Shown piece after piece: positions 10,306 through 21,779 of a DNA stretch of 64,000 bases. Position 1 is the stretch's first letter; each line of letters starts with the position of its first letter. The notes under the pieces were generated by a model that did not search any database, was not told the origin of the DNA, and was given only the letters and a program-made list of their open reading frames with translations. A program made the position numbers and the translations under genes. Origin of the DNA: Amaurobius ferox (lineage: Eukaryota; Arthropoda; Arachnida; Araneae; Amaurobiidae); the NCBI GenBank assembly GCA_951213105.1, contig OX578136.1:158838678-158902677 (forward strand), written 5' to 3'.

Positions 10306-11994
10306 GGTTTAACTCAATTATTCCAAAACTTTTTATATTATTTCAACGGACATATTTTAAAATCATCACATTTGAAAAAGAAACTGTACATTGAAGATAA
10401 GTTTTAAAGATATAAAAACAAATATATAAATGGAGTTGGAATATTTCGACCTTGTAAATACATTAGAAAGAAATAATAATTCAAAAATTCACCATCTGTA
10501 CTGCGTGTAAAAATATTAAATTTTAAACTCATTAATTCAGATGGTTGACATTGGATCAGATTCATGCACAGTCTATGAACATACCTTTTTAGAGCGTAAC
10601 ACATCCGAAATGTCTGTGTTCTTTGTATTTAAATATCAATCCCATCTATGAAACACCTGAAACATCAGAAGCTCATTTTGAACCAGAGCATTCGCAGTTG
10701 GCTTCGTATCATGAGTTTATCAGATAGATCAGCTCTCAATGTTATGCAGATAAAAATCTCCAAGTGTTCTTTTAGCTGGAAACTTTCCAGAGATGAATAT
10801 TTGATAGCCAACTCCATCGACTTACCAAGATCATTTAAGACACCATTTAGAAATACTTGGGTGGCTAAGATTATATTGTTGTACACAAATACTCTCGCAT
10901 AGTACAGGCATGACAATGAGAATACATCAGACGTCCGACTCCACTAACTAGAGCGACCGAGTTAATGAATGAGGGGTTGATATATCAAAATTATCAAACA
11001 CTTCCACTATGATTAGAATCTTCTTTTAGTGTCTGTCATTCGGTATGCCTCAACTTCGAGACCAAGGGGAAAAATCTAAAATTGCGAAAATTCAGGGTGA
11101 CGGCGCAAAGGAATGATAATAGGAAAAAAAAACATTTTGCTTAATTATTGAACATTTCCACTCTAGCTAAAATCTTGGTTTTAGTCACATTCGATCTTTC
11201 TCAGTTTACAGAAAATCTAATATTTAGATCTAATCTTAGATCTAATCCTAGATCTAATATTAGATTAAATCTCTAATATTTCAAAAAATCTAATATTTAG
11301 AAAATTCGAACAATGCATAGGAATAATTAACAAATTCAAAACTACTTTTCAAGGGGATCTAGCATTTCCACTCAAGCCCGAATCTCAGTTTTGATCTCAT
11401 TCAATCCGCCTCAACTTCCAGATCAACGAAAAAATCGAAAACTTTGAAAATTAGATTGAGGGGTAACGATACAAAGAGATTTAAAAAAATCCACACCACT
11501 TTGTCTTTCAAATACAACAAATATACAATTTGATATGCTTTCGCTGCCAACTATTAAAATTGGTTATCAACAACTTTAAGTGTGTAGGCGTATATGTAAC
11601 GACCACTAGCCCTTGAAAACGCGCGAAACGCAAGTGAAATGACTAGTATTTTAATATGCACTTTATATTATTTTAAGAAAATGAAGCCTTCAGTAAAATA
11701 TTCGTATTATTTGCTAAGAAAACTGTGAAAACTTAGTACACGCTGTCAATCGATGCTATCTGAATTGATTATTAAGCTCGAACCTAGTTATTCAATTTCT
11801 CACGCTTCAATGGTGATAGTAGTAATGCGAGATCATACGAAATTTCCCACAGGAAGGGAACATTTTGATCTTAAAATAAATAGCGTGGCAAGGAAGGGAA
11901 AAACAGAAAAGAATATCCCTATGTAAAAAACATTTATCCTTACAAATTTAAATTGCGTAATCAGGGTGTAAAGAACCTTGCTGTCCATGCGTAA
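10306..11994. other. Unassigned AT-rich DNA
   Basis: No gene or element recognised. 11219-11290 has a short local repeat of AGATCTAATC/TAATATTTAG units. GCGTAATCAGGGTGTAAAGAACCT occurs twice (about 11955 and 11989) at the edge of the next foldback. Confidence 0.45.
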
Positions 11995-12513
11995 TCAGGG
12001 TGTAAAGAACCTGTTCGAATCCCGGATCTTCGTATTGGCCAGCCGACACTCTCCCAATTGAGATACTGTGATAAAATTACAAGCTCTTATCGTTGAAGTT
12101 AACTCTGCAGTCTCCACCCGCTAATGTAAGATTGACGTGAAACTTCACAATCTAACTGAGCACTTCGTGCCATATTTATCACATATTAGCCTCCTGTTGC
12201 TATTTTTATCCCCAAGATTAGCTTCCTTCATGGTCGCTGATCTTTGAAATACACGTTCAATATACCAGCGTCCACTGAATTCGAAGTAGGGCCACTTTAT
12301 CCCCCAACATGACTAATCTGAGGTAAAAAGAGCAGGAGGTGGTTAGTCAGATTGTCAATTTGTGCATCAATTTGACATAGAAGGGGAGAGAACGCAGAGC
12401 TCACTTCGACGATAAGAGCTTGTAATTCCGTTCAGTGGCTCAACTGGGAAGAACGGCCAGTACGAATATCCATGGTTCAGATCTCGATTCGGGCAGCAAA
12501 GTTATTTACACAT
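11995..12513. repeat. Foldback element with tRNA-like arms
   Basis: Imperfect inverted repeat: about 11995-12185 pairs with about 12320-12513. The matching cores include TTACAAGCTCTTATCGTTGAAGT against its complement CTTCGACGATAAGAGCTTGTAA. The outer part of each arm is tRNA-like when read inwards from the element's end: AGTGGCTCAACTGGGA (A-box-like, about 12435) and CATGGTTCAGATCTCG (B-box-like, about 12471) on plus; TATCTCAATTGGGAGAG and GATCCGGGATTCGAAC on minus. So it resembles two tRNA-derived heads in opposite orientation. Confidence 0.65.
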
Positions 12514-13080
12514 AGTTTTTCAAAAAGCCTTGAACGAAGTTCGTACTTTTAATAGACAAATTATAGAGAAAGCACGTGCGAATATGCTTTTAGAAAAATG
12601 AAATGAATGGATGTAATTAATCCTTGCATTAAATTATTCTTGCATTAATTAATCCTTGAATTGGGTACATTTTGATTTAGTATTATAATATATATCAATC
12701 ATTTCCCAGAACGCTTTCTTTTCCGTTCAGTAATAAAGCATTTTACTAAAACTTTCTTCGGTAGGTATTTGGGTGAAATTATCTTTTCTACAGTAAAATT
12801 CTTCCTATCTGATGGAAATCTAACAAAACTGGGAATCAGTAATAACTACTTAGTCTAACGAAACTAGGGCATTCAATACCGGTATACAATGTAATTAATA
12901 CCAGTATACCGTTATTTATACCATATTTCTGGATTTTCATGTATTAATACTTTACTCACTCTAAAAATGTAAATTCTCGTGTACGTCATTAATGACGTTT
13001 TAAATACAGTTTACATAATTTATAGTCTCTGCTAGAAAATGCTTTACTCACAATAAAAAATTTGGAGATAATTAAAAAAA
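12514..13080. other. Unassigned AT-rich DNA
   Basis: Nothing recognised except a short run of TACCGGTATA-type repeats near 12880-12925. Confidence 0.4.
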
Positions 13081-13816
13081 TCTGATGTGAGCAGCATATG
13101 ACGTCCCCTTCATACTTATTTACATCCACATTATCTTTATTTTAATTAAATTTAATTCACTTTTAATTCAATTTTCGTTCTCATTTGGTAACTCGGCTTA
13201 TTTTCAAAGGTAGCATAGAGAAAATATGACAAAACTTAAACATCTCGAGAACGGCTAGTCCTAGTGTAATGGGGTTGGTTTTATTCTTTTCTTCGTTAAA
13301 AATTACGTATACAACAAGCATGTAATGGATATATTTGAGCATACGTAGTTTTTTATTTTATATTTTGACGATTTTTGCTGGCCAATTTGCAGAAAAAGGC
13401 ACCAAAATCTAATCAGCAAGCACCAGGGTAACCCACAAGCGACTTATCTACCGAATTTTGTGAAATTCGGTCCATTAGTTTTTTAGCAGCTAGAGTGGTT
13501 ACAGGCTTTTGAGGGCCATTTCGCAAAAACAAGCGGGTTCTTTTATCCCGAATCGTACCCAAAACTAATCAGCACCAGATACGCGCACAAGTGACTTACC
13601 AAATTTTATGAAATTCGGTCAATTAGTTTTTTAGTTAGAGTGAATACAAAATCTTCACAGACACACAGACAGATACACACACAGACGTCACGCTAAAAAT
13701 AGTTTTTTCGTATTCTAGAGGTCTCGAAACATGTAGATCCGTCAAAAACTCGAGTTGCGATTTTCGACATGATTCCAATACTTTCCCTATACATTACCAT
13801 GTATTGCAGGGAAACT
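13081..13816 (+). mobile_element. Family A element
   Basis: Starts TCTGATGTGAGCAGCATATGACG, a worn 5' hairpin and sub-terminal motif. Two internal units of about 150 bp follow, each with AATCTAATCAGCA, TGAAATTCGGTCCATTAGTTTT and TTAGAGTGGATACA. A GACA/CA microsatellite at about 13650-13686 precedes the conserved GACGTCACGCTAAAAATAG block. The 3' hairpin is ACTTTCCCTATACAT-TACC-ATGTATTGCAGGGAAACT. No coding frame. Confidence 0.85.
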
Positions 13817-14840
13817 AAAAAGAATAGAATAAGGCTTATACTGTAATTTTATTTGAAAGAAAATATTGATTTTCAACCCACTTAATTAAACATGAACATA
13901 TAAAGAATATCAATGAAGTGAACCTTAAAGAAAGAAGATAATAATTACAAAGTCAGTACACTATCGATTCGTAAAAAACTAAATTACTAACTAAAAGGAA
14001 TAAAGCAAAATAAATAGACAATACACCAGACAAAGAAAATACACTGCATAAAATAGCTACATTTTATAAGATAATGTAAAAACTGAAAATTATAAGATAA
14101 AAACTGATAAGATAAAACATTTTAGCAGATAAATAATTTCCGACTGGAAGAATTGCTGTAGAAAGTGGATTACACAATCATGAACGAAATAACTACTATA
14201 AACATTAATATGTTGAACTACCATACGCAGAAAAGAAAAGATAAAACTGTTCTAAAGATTTTTTTGTTCTAAAATAATAAATAGCTGAATGAATTGAAAA
14301 TGAAATAATATAAAGTTCTTAAATGATGAAAAAGTGGATAGACCTCAACAGTGAATGACAATTATTCTTTCATAGTCCTTAAAAACTTTAAAACGAACGA
14401 TAAAATATCGGTTGAGAATAATAGTTACTCATTGTATAATTTTGTTGAGTTGCTTATCTTTCTCTGATGAGTGACGGTTGCGCTTTTTGTTTGTCCTGAC
14501 GAAGAAGGCTGTTTCTTGCCTTCGAAACCGGTTGACACTATTATTTTTGAGTTGTATGTTATTTTAAATTAAATTTCTATATTTTAAAATAATAGTTACA
14601 TTTCAATCTTGATAATTTGATAAACATAAATACAGGCGAAATCAAAATACCAGTATATTCTTACCAATATAGGTATTACGTAAAATATCGACAAAATTTG
14701 ACTGGCATTCTGGTTTGGGGGAGTGTGGAGGTCCCGGTATTGGATGTCCTAAATCCTAAACGAAAGTACTCCAATTTTACCTTATGCCAAATAAATGTTA
14801 ATTCATTTAAGTACATTTTTAGGAAGTGAAAGCTTTAATA
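13817..14840. other. Unassigned; stem-forming motif at 14490-14545
   Basis: AT-rich. At 14495-14530, CCTGACGAAGAAGGC...GCCTTCGAAACCGGTTGACA forms a perfect GAAGGC/GCCTTC stem and recurs in worn form at 8563 and 48625. No gene seen. Confidence 0.4.
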
Positions 14841-14933
14841 ACCGGCTATGAAGGCCTCATTATCCACGCGTATGTTGAATAATCCTCGTGTATTCCTTCA
14901 TTCAGCATTTCATATTTTTGACATTGTTCGCAG

Positions 14934-15157
14934 CCAGAATGTCTGTTTCCCCATCCGCATCAATTGTAGCTTCCGCCCTGGCATCCCTCCAAAGCTGCCC
15001 CATCAAGTACTTTTCGGAGCAAAGCAAAACAATGAGACGCAAATGCGGAAAAATATCAAACGACTCAATATGCTCCTCGTCTCAGATGAAAGACAACTGC
15101 AGCAGGTTCTCGAACAGATAGGCGAACTTTCGGATGACGTGGATCTATTTTCGAAGT
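14934..15157 (+). CDS. Candidate internal exon, function unknown (weak)
   Basis: A 224-bp patch clearly richer in G+C than its surroundings, with an acceptor-like TTGACATTGTTCGCAG just before it and a donor-like GTGAGT at 15158-15163. One frame is open through it and ends with LLVSDERQLQQVLEQIGELS then DDVDLFSK, which looks protein-like. A second frame (MSVSPSASIVASALASLQSC) is open for most of the length, so the frame is not certain. No family recognised. It could equally be a GC-rich piece of an unknown repeat. Confidence 0.25.
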
Positions 15158-15340
15158 GTGAGTCACAAGTATGCGCTATCTATTTTTAATAAACAAGTCT
15201 GAATATAATCGAGAAAGACAAAGTTTTAGAGAATTTAAATTTGTCAATTGAATAGCCGAGATTCAAAATATAGACTGAAACGAGTTGTCTCTGCTAGCAG
15301 AAGCCAATCACGTTCTTATAACGGAATATTAATTCTTATT

Positions 15341-15960
15341 CACTGGAGTGTGGTTCAACTCCACTTTCTCATATCAAAATCCATTTTTAAGTAACATATG
15401 CGTTTTATTTTTCAAATTTTACAAGTAAAATTTTGAAAATCGATATCGCTGGTTCAAATGATTACAACTATAACGTGTTACCCTTGATTCTAAAGGGCTT
15501 AAAAATTTAAAAAATATATTTCGATTGATGCTATACTTGACTATATGTAACCCCCGGGGTGGTAACTTGCCTTCCTGAGGAGGCAAATGGCGTCATGAAC
15601 ATAAAAATTGTACATCGGCTAATTTTCACAAAAATGATTGAAACTATTAAGTCTCATGATCATTAAGACATAAATAACCCCTTTTATGCTTAAATTGCGT
15701 CAAATTTCGTCCTATACTACCATATTAAAAATTTTTTAAATTTTGACATTTTTTTCTCGAATTAAAAAAATTCTAGTTCTAGATTTTTTATACGACGTTC
15801 ATAGTGTATACAAGAAGCCGACTCCAGACAGACAGCACTTCAAAAATTGTCAAAACGTGTTCAGGAGGTCCTAAAATATTTATTGGCGTCAGAATCTCGA
15901 ATTCTAAAAATTTCGTCAAGATAATACTTTCTCTATATTATATACATAGTATGAGAAAGT
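15341..15960 (+). mobile_element. Family D element, copy 1
   Basis: Matches 31631-32254. The 5' hairpin GGAGT-gtggttca-ACTCC is followed at once by ACTTTCTCATA. The middle has paired GC-rich segments (AACCCCCGGGGTGGTAA and CTTCCTGAGGAGGCAA). A short GACAGACAG microsatellite sits at about 15826. The 3' hairpin runs from ACTTTCTC to GTATGAGAAAGT. Non-coding. Confidence 0.8.
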
Positions 15961-16019
15961 AAAAATACATTTCCCAGAACTACGCAAATTCACGCAATAA
16001 TTATCCAACATTTTTTTTT

Positions 16020-16450
16020 CAGACCTTTTAGAAGCCCTATGATGACTTATGAATAAAGTTTTGAAGACTTATAATATACACTGTGCAGAATTTAACAGAA
16101 TTGATTTGCAATTCATCCTATTCCGAGGGCGGTAAAAATAGGGGCTTTTCGAAAAGGATTGTCAGATCTTCCAGAACCCCTTTGTGACTTAGAAGGTTGA
16201 ATAATTGCATATTTATAATATCTACCAGGCAACAGATCCTAACAGAGCCGAAATTTCGATTTCTTCAACGGGGGCGGACAAAATGGAGAGGATCGAAAAG
16301 TCTTTCCCGATTTTCCAGAAATCTCCTCGGTGACCAAAAAGTCTGAAATTTTGGCTACCGAACATAATCTACTGGAGCCAATTTTTGATTAAGATAACTA
16401 TTTTCGCTTGCTAAGCAGCATACATTGTTAAACAAAATAGAATATATAAA
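16020..16450 (+). repeat. Family E block, copy 1
   Basis: About two and a half units of a repeat of about 150-160 bp. Each unit has a G-rich ...GGGGGCGG.AAAAATGG segment, TCTTTCC..ATTTTCCAGAA, GTGACTTAGAAGGTTGAA, CATATTTATAATATC and CAGATCCTAACAGAGCC. Similar blocks lie at 20040, 43441, 57290 and 58600. It sits between D and B elements. Confidence 0.75.
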
Positions 16451-16471
16451 AAAATTCTACTTATAATTTTT

Positions 16472-16621
16472 ACTTTTCTTATATGCATAATGTATAAGGA
16501 AAGTATCGTGACGGGGTCGAAAATGCGAATTCGAGTTTTCGACGGGAGAGCACGTTTCAAGCATCACTGATCAAGAATCGAACATTTCTGAAGTGATGTC
16601 TGTCTGTGTGTGTGTGTGAAA

Positions 16622-16656
<35 letters not shown>

Positions 16657-17449
16657 AGTGAGTCTGTGGAAACGATAACTGACGAACGAATGGAATTATG
16701 TAATATCAAGAACTGACGAACGAATGGACGGATTCGAACGAAATTTGGAACAAAATTAAAATTCGTAAACACTGGAAGCCTATTGTTTTTATACGCAATC
16801 GAATGTTCAGTACTCCCCTAAATTTTCGAGTGAAATTTTGAAAAAATCGTCAAAAAATCAAGATCTCTAATAAAGTTACGCAAATAGGCATTTCTTATGT
16901 AATTTTTCATTAGAAAACGATTGATATAAATTTTAGAACGCTAATATGAACCGCTCTCGAGATATTGCACATTTAAAAAAAATATCAAGAAGTCATATAA
17001 AATAAAAAAAAAATATTTCCTATTGAGAAACATGTTCACTTTTCATATGTAATACCATGCGATAAATTGGGTGACATCCTTCTCGTGGATCTAGCTCATT
17101 CCATTCATGAAAAATGATACTTTGGGTAATACTTTTGTATTTGAACGCCAATAGTCATTTATCTGCTGTAAGAATAACTTATTTCTCCGTCCATAACGCT
17201 TGGCGAGATTTTGGCGACGAATTTGGCGGAATGTCGCCAACTTGGTGACATTTTTAATTGTTGCCAAATTAACAAAAATCTCGCTAAATGGATAAAAATG
17301 ACGCTAAATCAATGAAAATGACGACTAATTGAAGAAAATTCAATACCTTGGAAAGAATATAAGTATCTACTATCAGAATAACATTTTTTTAACTGTAAAA
17401 GTAGTAAATTCATTGAATATAAGGAAAGTCATGTGCTGCCCACATCAGA
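16472..17449 (-). mobile_element. Family B element, copy 1
   Basis: On the plus strand it starts at the 3' hairpin (ACTTTTCTTATATGCATAATGTATAAGGAAAGT). Then come GACGGGGTCGAAAATGCGAATTCGAG, a GT microsatellite at about 16604-16655, GAACGAATGGACGGATTCGAACGAAATTTGG, a GCCAA/TTGGC cluster, and the 5' end ...AAGGAAAGTCATGTGCTGCCCACATCAGA. Non-coding. Confidence 0.9.
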
Positions 17450-17818
17450 TTTTTTAAATTATATTAGTTTCCTTGTATTTGAGAGGTTTACATACTAATC
17501 TGCGCATAACTATCTAGAAATTGAATAAAAGCCTTAATGAGATCGGGATGATGAAAATAAACTTGCAGCTTATAAAACTATTGCTCTGATTGGCCAAGAA
17601 CGCATTTGGGGTGAATCTGAAACGAAATAAAGAACCTATTTTTGTCATCTGGACTCCAGATGCTTCTTGACAGATAGATCTAAAGAATAGTTTCTAGATA
17701 GCTGCACTAGTTGTTACATAAATGTAGAAGACAAAATACATCCCTCTTACTCGTACTATGAAATGAATACTTGTATCCAACGGATTGTTAAAAAATTCTA
17801 TGGCAAGATGATATATAA
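17450..17818. other. Unassigned AT-rich DNA
   Basis: Nothing recognised between the family B and family C elements. Confidence 0.4.
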
Positions 17819-19587
17819 AACAAGACAGATCAATCATGCACAAAGCATTGATTATGAAACACTTTCCAACTGAAATACAATTTTATTTAAGCAACTCTAA
17901 AATGCGATACATTCCTCACTGATATTTTTTAAATTATCACAGTACTATAATAATTTATTAAAATTGGAAATTTAAAACTTCACCAAAACCGACAATACTA
18001 TAAATCTTCTGCTTCCCTATGTAATATCAATGAATATTTCTTTCATACCACTTATATTCCTGACTCCAGACTTCAGAGTTAAGTAATTTTGGGTGAAAAA
18101 ATTCAGCAATTCTTATGCAACTTATCTTATAATTGCTTGGTTTGTTTACAATCTGTGCTATAGAAATTAGGCTTCGTTGTAGGTATAATCAAAGTTCAGT
18201 GATCATTTAAAACGAAAATATTGTAATTGTGTTGGTACATAATTTAGATTCACAGATAATATGCAAAAATAAAGCGGTTTTAGGATGGATGCAACACTAA
18301 ATATATATTTAAAATATCTTTAAATATCACGATATTTACATAAGGGGGAAAATGGATGCCATATTTTATTTTGCAATGAGTCACGTGATCTCTTCATATA
18401 ATATGGGTATAATTATTATTTCAATTTTTATTTAGAAAACTACTTAACATATTTTACTAAATTTTTTTACACATTTTATGCGATAATTAGAATATTTCCT
18501 AAAATTTTCGAAGCAATTTGTGAAATTTAACTCCTCTTAAAAAATATTTGAAAAATTAGGTCCCATAGGGTTCAATGTATTTCATTTTTTCATCCCGGAT
18601 TAAATCTGAAACTTATTGGATGATATTATTTTTTACTTTCCCTGCAATACATGGTAATGTATAGAGAAAGTATTGGAATCATGTCGAAAATCGCAACTCG
18701 AGTTTTCAACGGATCTACGCGTTTCAAGGCCTCTAGAATACTAAAAACCATTTTTAGCGTGACGTCTGCGTGTGTGTCTGTGTGTCTGTCTGTCTGTGTG
18801 TCTGTGTGTGTGTGTGTCTGTCTGTCTGTCTGTGCAGATTTTGTATCCACTCTAACTAACAAACTAATGGACCGCATTTCCCAAAATTCGGTAGGTAAGT
18901 CACTTGTGAGCGAGTCTGGTGCTGATTAGTTTTGGGTACGATTCGGGATAAGAGAACTCGCCTTTTTTTGCGAAATGGCCGGCAAAAGCTTGTATCCACT
19001 GTAACTGAAAAACTGATGGACCGAATTTCACAAAATTCGGTTGATTAGTCACTTGTGGGTTACCCTGGTGCTGATTAGATTTTGGTGCGATTCGAAAAAA
19101 AATAACCTGCCTTTTTTTTCAAAATGGTCCTCAAAAATCGTCAAAATCTAAACTAAAGAACTAGAGGTATACTCAAATATATCCATTAAATGCTCGTTTA
19201 ATACGTAATTTTTAACGACGAAAAGAATAAGAACAACCCCATTACACTAGGACTAGCTGTTCTCGAGATATTTTAGTTTTCCGTACTTTCTCTACGCCAC
19301 CTTTGAAAATAAGCCCGGTTACCGAATTAGAACGAAAATTGAATTAAAAGTGAAATATATTTAATTAAAATAAAGAGAAAGGTAATATAAGTCTGCAGGG
19401 AAAGTCATGTGCTGTCCACATCAGATTTTTTTGTCTCCTGTATGTCCCGCAGACCATCTGATAAACATACTAAAATACATACATACTAACTAACATAAGT
19501 CATTTTTAAGGCAGTTATCATGCGAACAAAGAGACAGACAGAATGAATAAAGTCATAAACACTTTAAAGCTATGTTGGAAAAGTTAA
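17819..19587 (+). mobile_element. Family C element, split by family A
   Basis: Family C 5' part at 17819-18634 (AACAAGACAGATCAATCATG, TATGAAACACTTTCCAACTG). The A element at 18635-19425 interrupts it, and C resumes at about 19441 with TGTCCCGCAGACC, the GCAGTTATCATGCGAACAAAG microsatellite region and the terminal ACACTTTAAAGCTATGTTGGAAAAGTT. About 20 bp of C at the junction differ from intact copies. Confidence 0.85.
18635..19425 (-). mobile_element. Family A element nested in C
   Basis: Starts with the 3' hairpin ACTTTCCCTGCAATACATGG...ATAGAGAAAGT and ends ...TGCAGGGAAAGTCATGTGCTGTCCACATCAGA. Two internal units; GT/GTCT microsatellite at 18768-18835. Inserted in a T-rich target. Confidence 0.9.
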
Positions 19588-20039
19588 TTAAGTCAAACAG
19601 AAGTTTAGGAGAATTATAATGCATGAATTAAATGTAACTTTACTGTAAAGAGGCGAATTTAATTGAAGGATATTCTAAGGCGAATTGCTCCGTATTTTCT
19701 TTAATGTTACGAAAATTATTTAAACTTAAAACTCGTACTCACTAATAACCATCTATCTAAAAAATTGGAAACCTCACCCTGCGGTGTAAGTTTATGAATA
19801 GCATTCGTTAGCAACATTTAAATCGAGAAAAATTAATGGTTATCTTTCATCTTATCCTAAAACTATAAAGTCTTGGATTTCAAAACTAATATTGAAGCCT
19901 GTAAAAGACAAGGAAATTAACACTCTTAAAATCTTAAGATGCACCTTATATTTATAAGCTTTATTCTGCTTTGTTGTTTTGTCATGGCGCTTAGCATAGA
20001 AATTAATAGTTTTGAACCAAAATTGGTTCTATTACGTTT
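19588..20039. other. Unassigned AT-rich DNA
   Basis: Nothing recognised. Confidence 0.4.
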
Positions 20040-20410
20040 CATCACGTGGTTGATATTATAACTGGGTAAAGTTTTAGTCCAGCGGGTATTTCTGGAGTAT
20101 CTGAAAATACTTTTCGACCCTCGACCCCCATTTTGTTCCCTGACCCTTGCTCCCATTTTGTTCTAAGTTCTGTCCCACGGTTGATACCATAAGTATGCAA
20201 TATTTCAGCTTTCTGAATCACCGGGGCTATAGGAATATTTGTGACTTCTTTTCGATCCCCTCCCCTCCCCTCCCCAATTTTCTTCGGTATTAAGGGAGAT
20301 GTCGAAAATCCGTCGCTGTTAGGTTCTGTCTTGAGATCGATATTATTAGTGTACAAAGATTTAACCTTTAAGTCACTGAATTGTTTCTGAAAGGTTTGGA
20401 AAGACACAAA
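20040..20410 (-). repeat. Family E block, copy 2
   Basis: Minus-strand reading repeats the E unit twice: GAAAGCTGAAATATTGCATACTTATGG and AAAGGTTAAATCTTTGTACACTAATAA, each followed by a bounded G-rich segment (GGGGAGGGGAGGGGAGGGG in one). It contains a 121-codon open frame, but the frame is built from E repeats. Confidence 0.7.
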
Positions 20411-20839
20411 AACGGTAGATAATTATTATATACATTTATTTTATTCAAACATTAAAAAAAGTTGGATCCGTTTTCTCTAATAAATTTATGGAAAAATCGT
20501 CTGCTTAACGCCAGTTTCATGAAAATAGCGTTTAAATTATCTTCTCCTCCCTCCCCCCCCCCCCCCTTCAAAAAAAAAATCTGATAACTCTTGAAATTTA
20601 AATTGTCAAGTCCAATGGAGCACATACTGAATGAAATACAGTCATAAAATCTCTATAAAAATACTATCAAAATGCTGAGTATCTGTAATATCGCCATTGT
20701 CACAACCTTAATCTGCCATAAGAACTCCCGTAGAAAAATTTAATAAGTATGCTGCTAATTAAGAATCCAACATAACCAAGATCTTGAAGCGATATTTTAA
20801 AACAACTCGTATGTTCCATACACATTATTATTATTTTTT
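20411..20839. other. Unassigned; C-rich run
   Basis: A pyrimidine run (CTCCTCCCTCCCCCCC...) at about 20543-20568. Otherwise nothing recognised. Confidence 0.4.
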
Positions 20840-21779
20840 ACTTTCCTTATATACATAATGTATAAGGAAAGTATTGTGACGGATTCGAATTCGAGTTTTC
20901 GACGGGAGAGCGCATTTCAAGCATCCGTGATCACGAATCAAACACTTTTGAGGTGATGTCTGTGTGTGTGTGTGCGTGTGTGAAAGTATGTGTGTGAGTG
21001 TGTGTGTGTGTGAGTGAGTACAGACAATATCTCACGAACGAATGGAGCCATTCGAACAAAATATGGTACCGAAATCACAATCCGTGAATACCGGAAGCTT
21101 ATTGTTTTTAAACGCAATCGAATGTTCAGAACCTTCCTAAATTTTCGAGTCAAATTTTGAAAAAATTATCAAAAAATCAAAACCTTTAATAAAGTTACGA
21201 AAATAGACATTTCTTATGTAATTTTTCCTTAGAAAACGATTTACATAAACTTTAGAATGCTAGCATGAACCGTTGTTCTTGAGATATTGCACACTTTTTA
21301 AATTCATTTATCAAAAAATCCAATAAATTAAAAAAAATATATTAACTGTTAAGAAACATGTTCACTTTTCATATGCTAAATAATGCGATAAATTGGATGA
21401 CATCATTCTCGTGGATCTAGCTTGTTCCATTCATGAGAAAAGATACGTTGAGTAATAATTTTGTATTTGAACGTCAATAGTCATTTATCTGCTGTACGAA
21501 TTACTTATTTCTCCATCCATAATGCTTGGCGAGATTTTAGCGACGAATTTGACGGAATGTCGCCAATTCGGCGACTTTTTTTAATGTTGCCAAATTAATG
21601 GAAATGTCGCCAAATTGATGAAAATGGCGTTAAATCAATGAAAATGACGAGTAATTGACGAAAATTCAATATCTTGGAAAGAATATAAGTATCTACTATA
21701 AGAATAACCTATTTTTTTGTTGTAAAAGTAGTAAATTCATTGCATTATATAAGGAAAGTCATGTGCTGCCCACATTAGA
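20840..21779 (-). mobile_element. Family B element, copy 2
   Basis: 3' hairpin ACTTTCCTTATATACATAATG...AAGGAAAGT at 20840-20872; GT microsatellite at 20957-21016; GCCAA/TTGGC-type cluster near 21560; 5' end AAGGAAAGTCATGTGCTGCCCACATTAGA. Near full length. Confidence 0.9.

Noticed and set aside
10648..10916. Overlapping open frames of 84 and 83 codons on opposite strands
   Set aside because: No protein features; each explains the other as chance absence of stops.
14490..14545. Calling a hammerhead ribozyme as a feature
   Set aside because: The core-like boxes are present, but I could not pair stems I and III, so it is kept only as a hypothesis.
18651..18929. 92-codon open frame rich in Cys/Val
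   Set aside because: Translation of the family A microsatellite.
20042..20407. 121-codon open frame, minus strand
   Set aside because: Made of two family E repeat units; the non-coding E copies elsewhere are full of stops.
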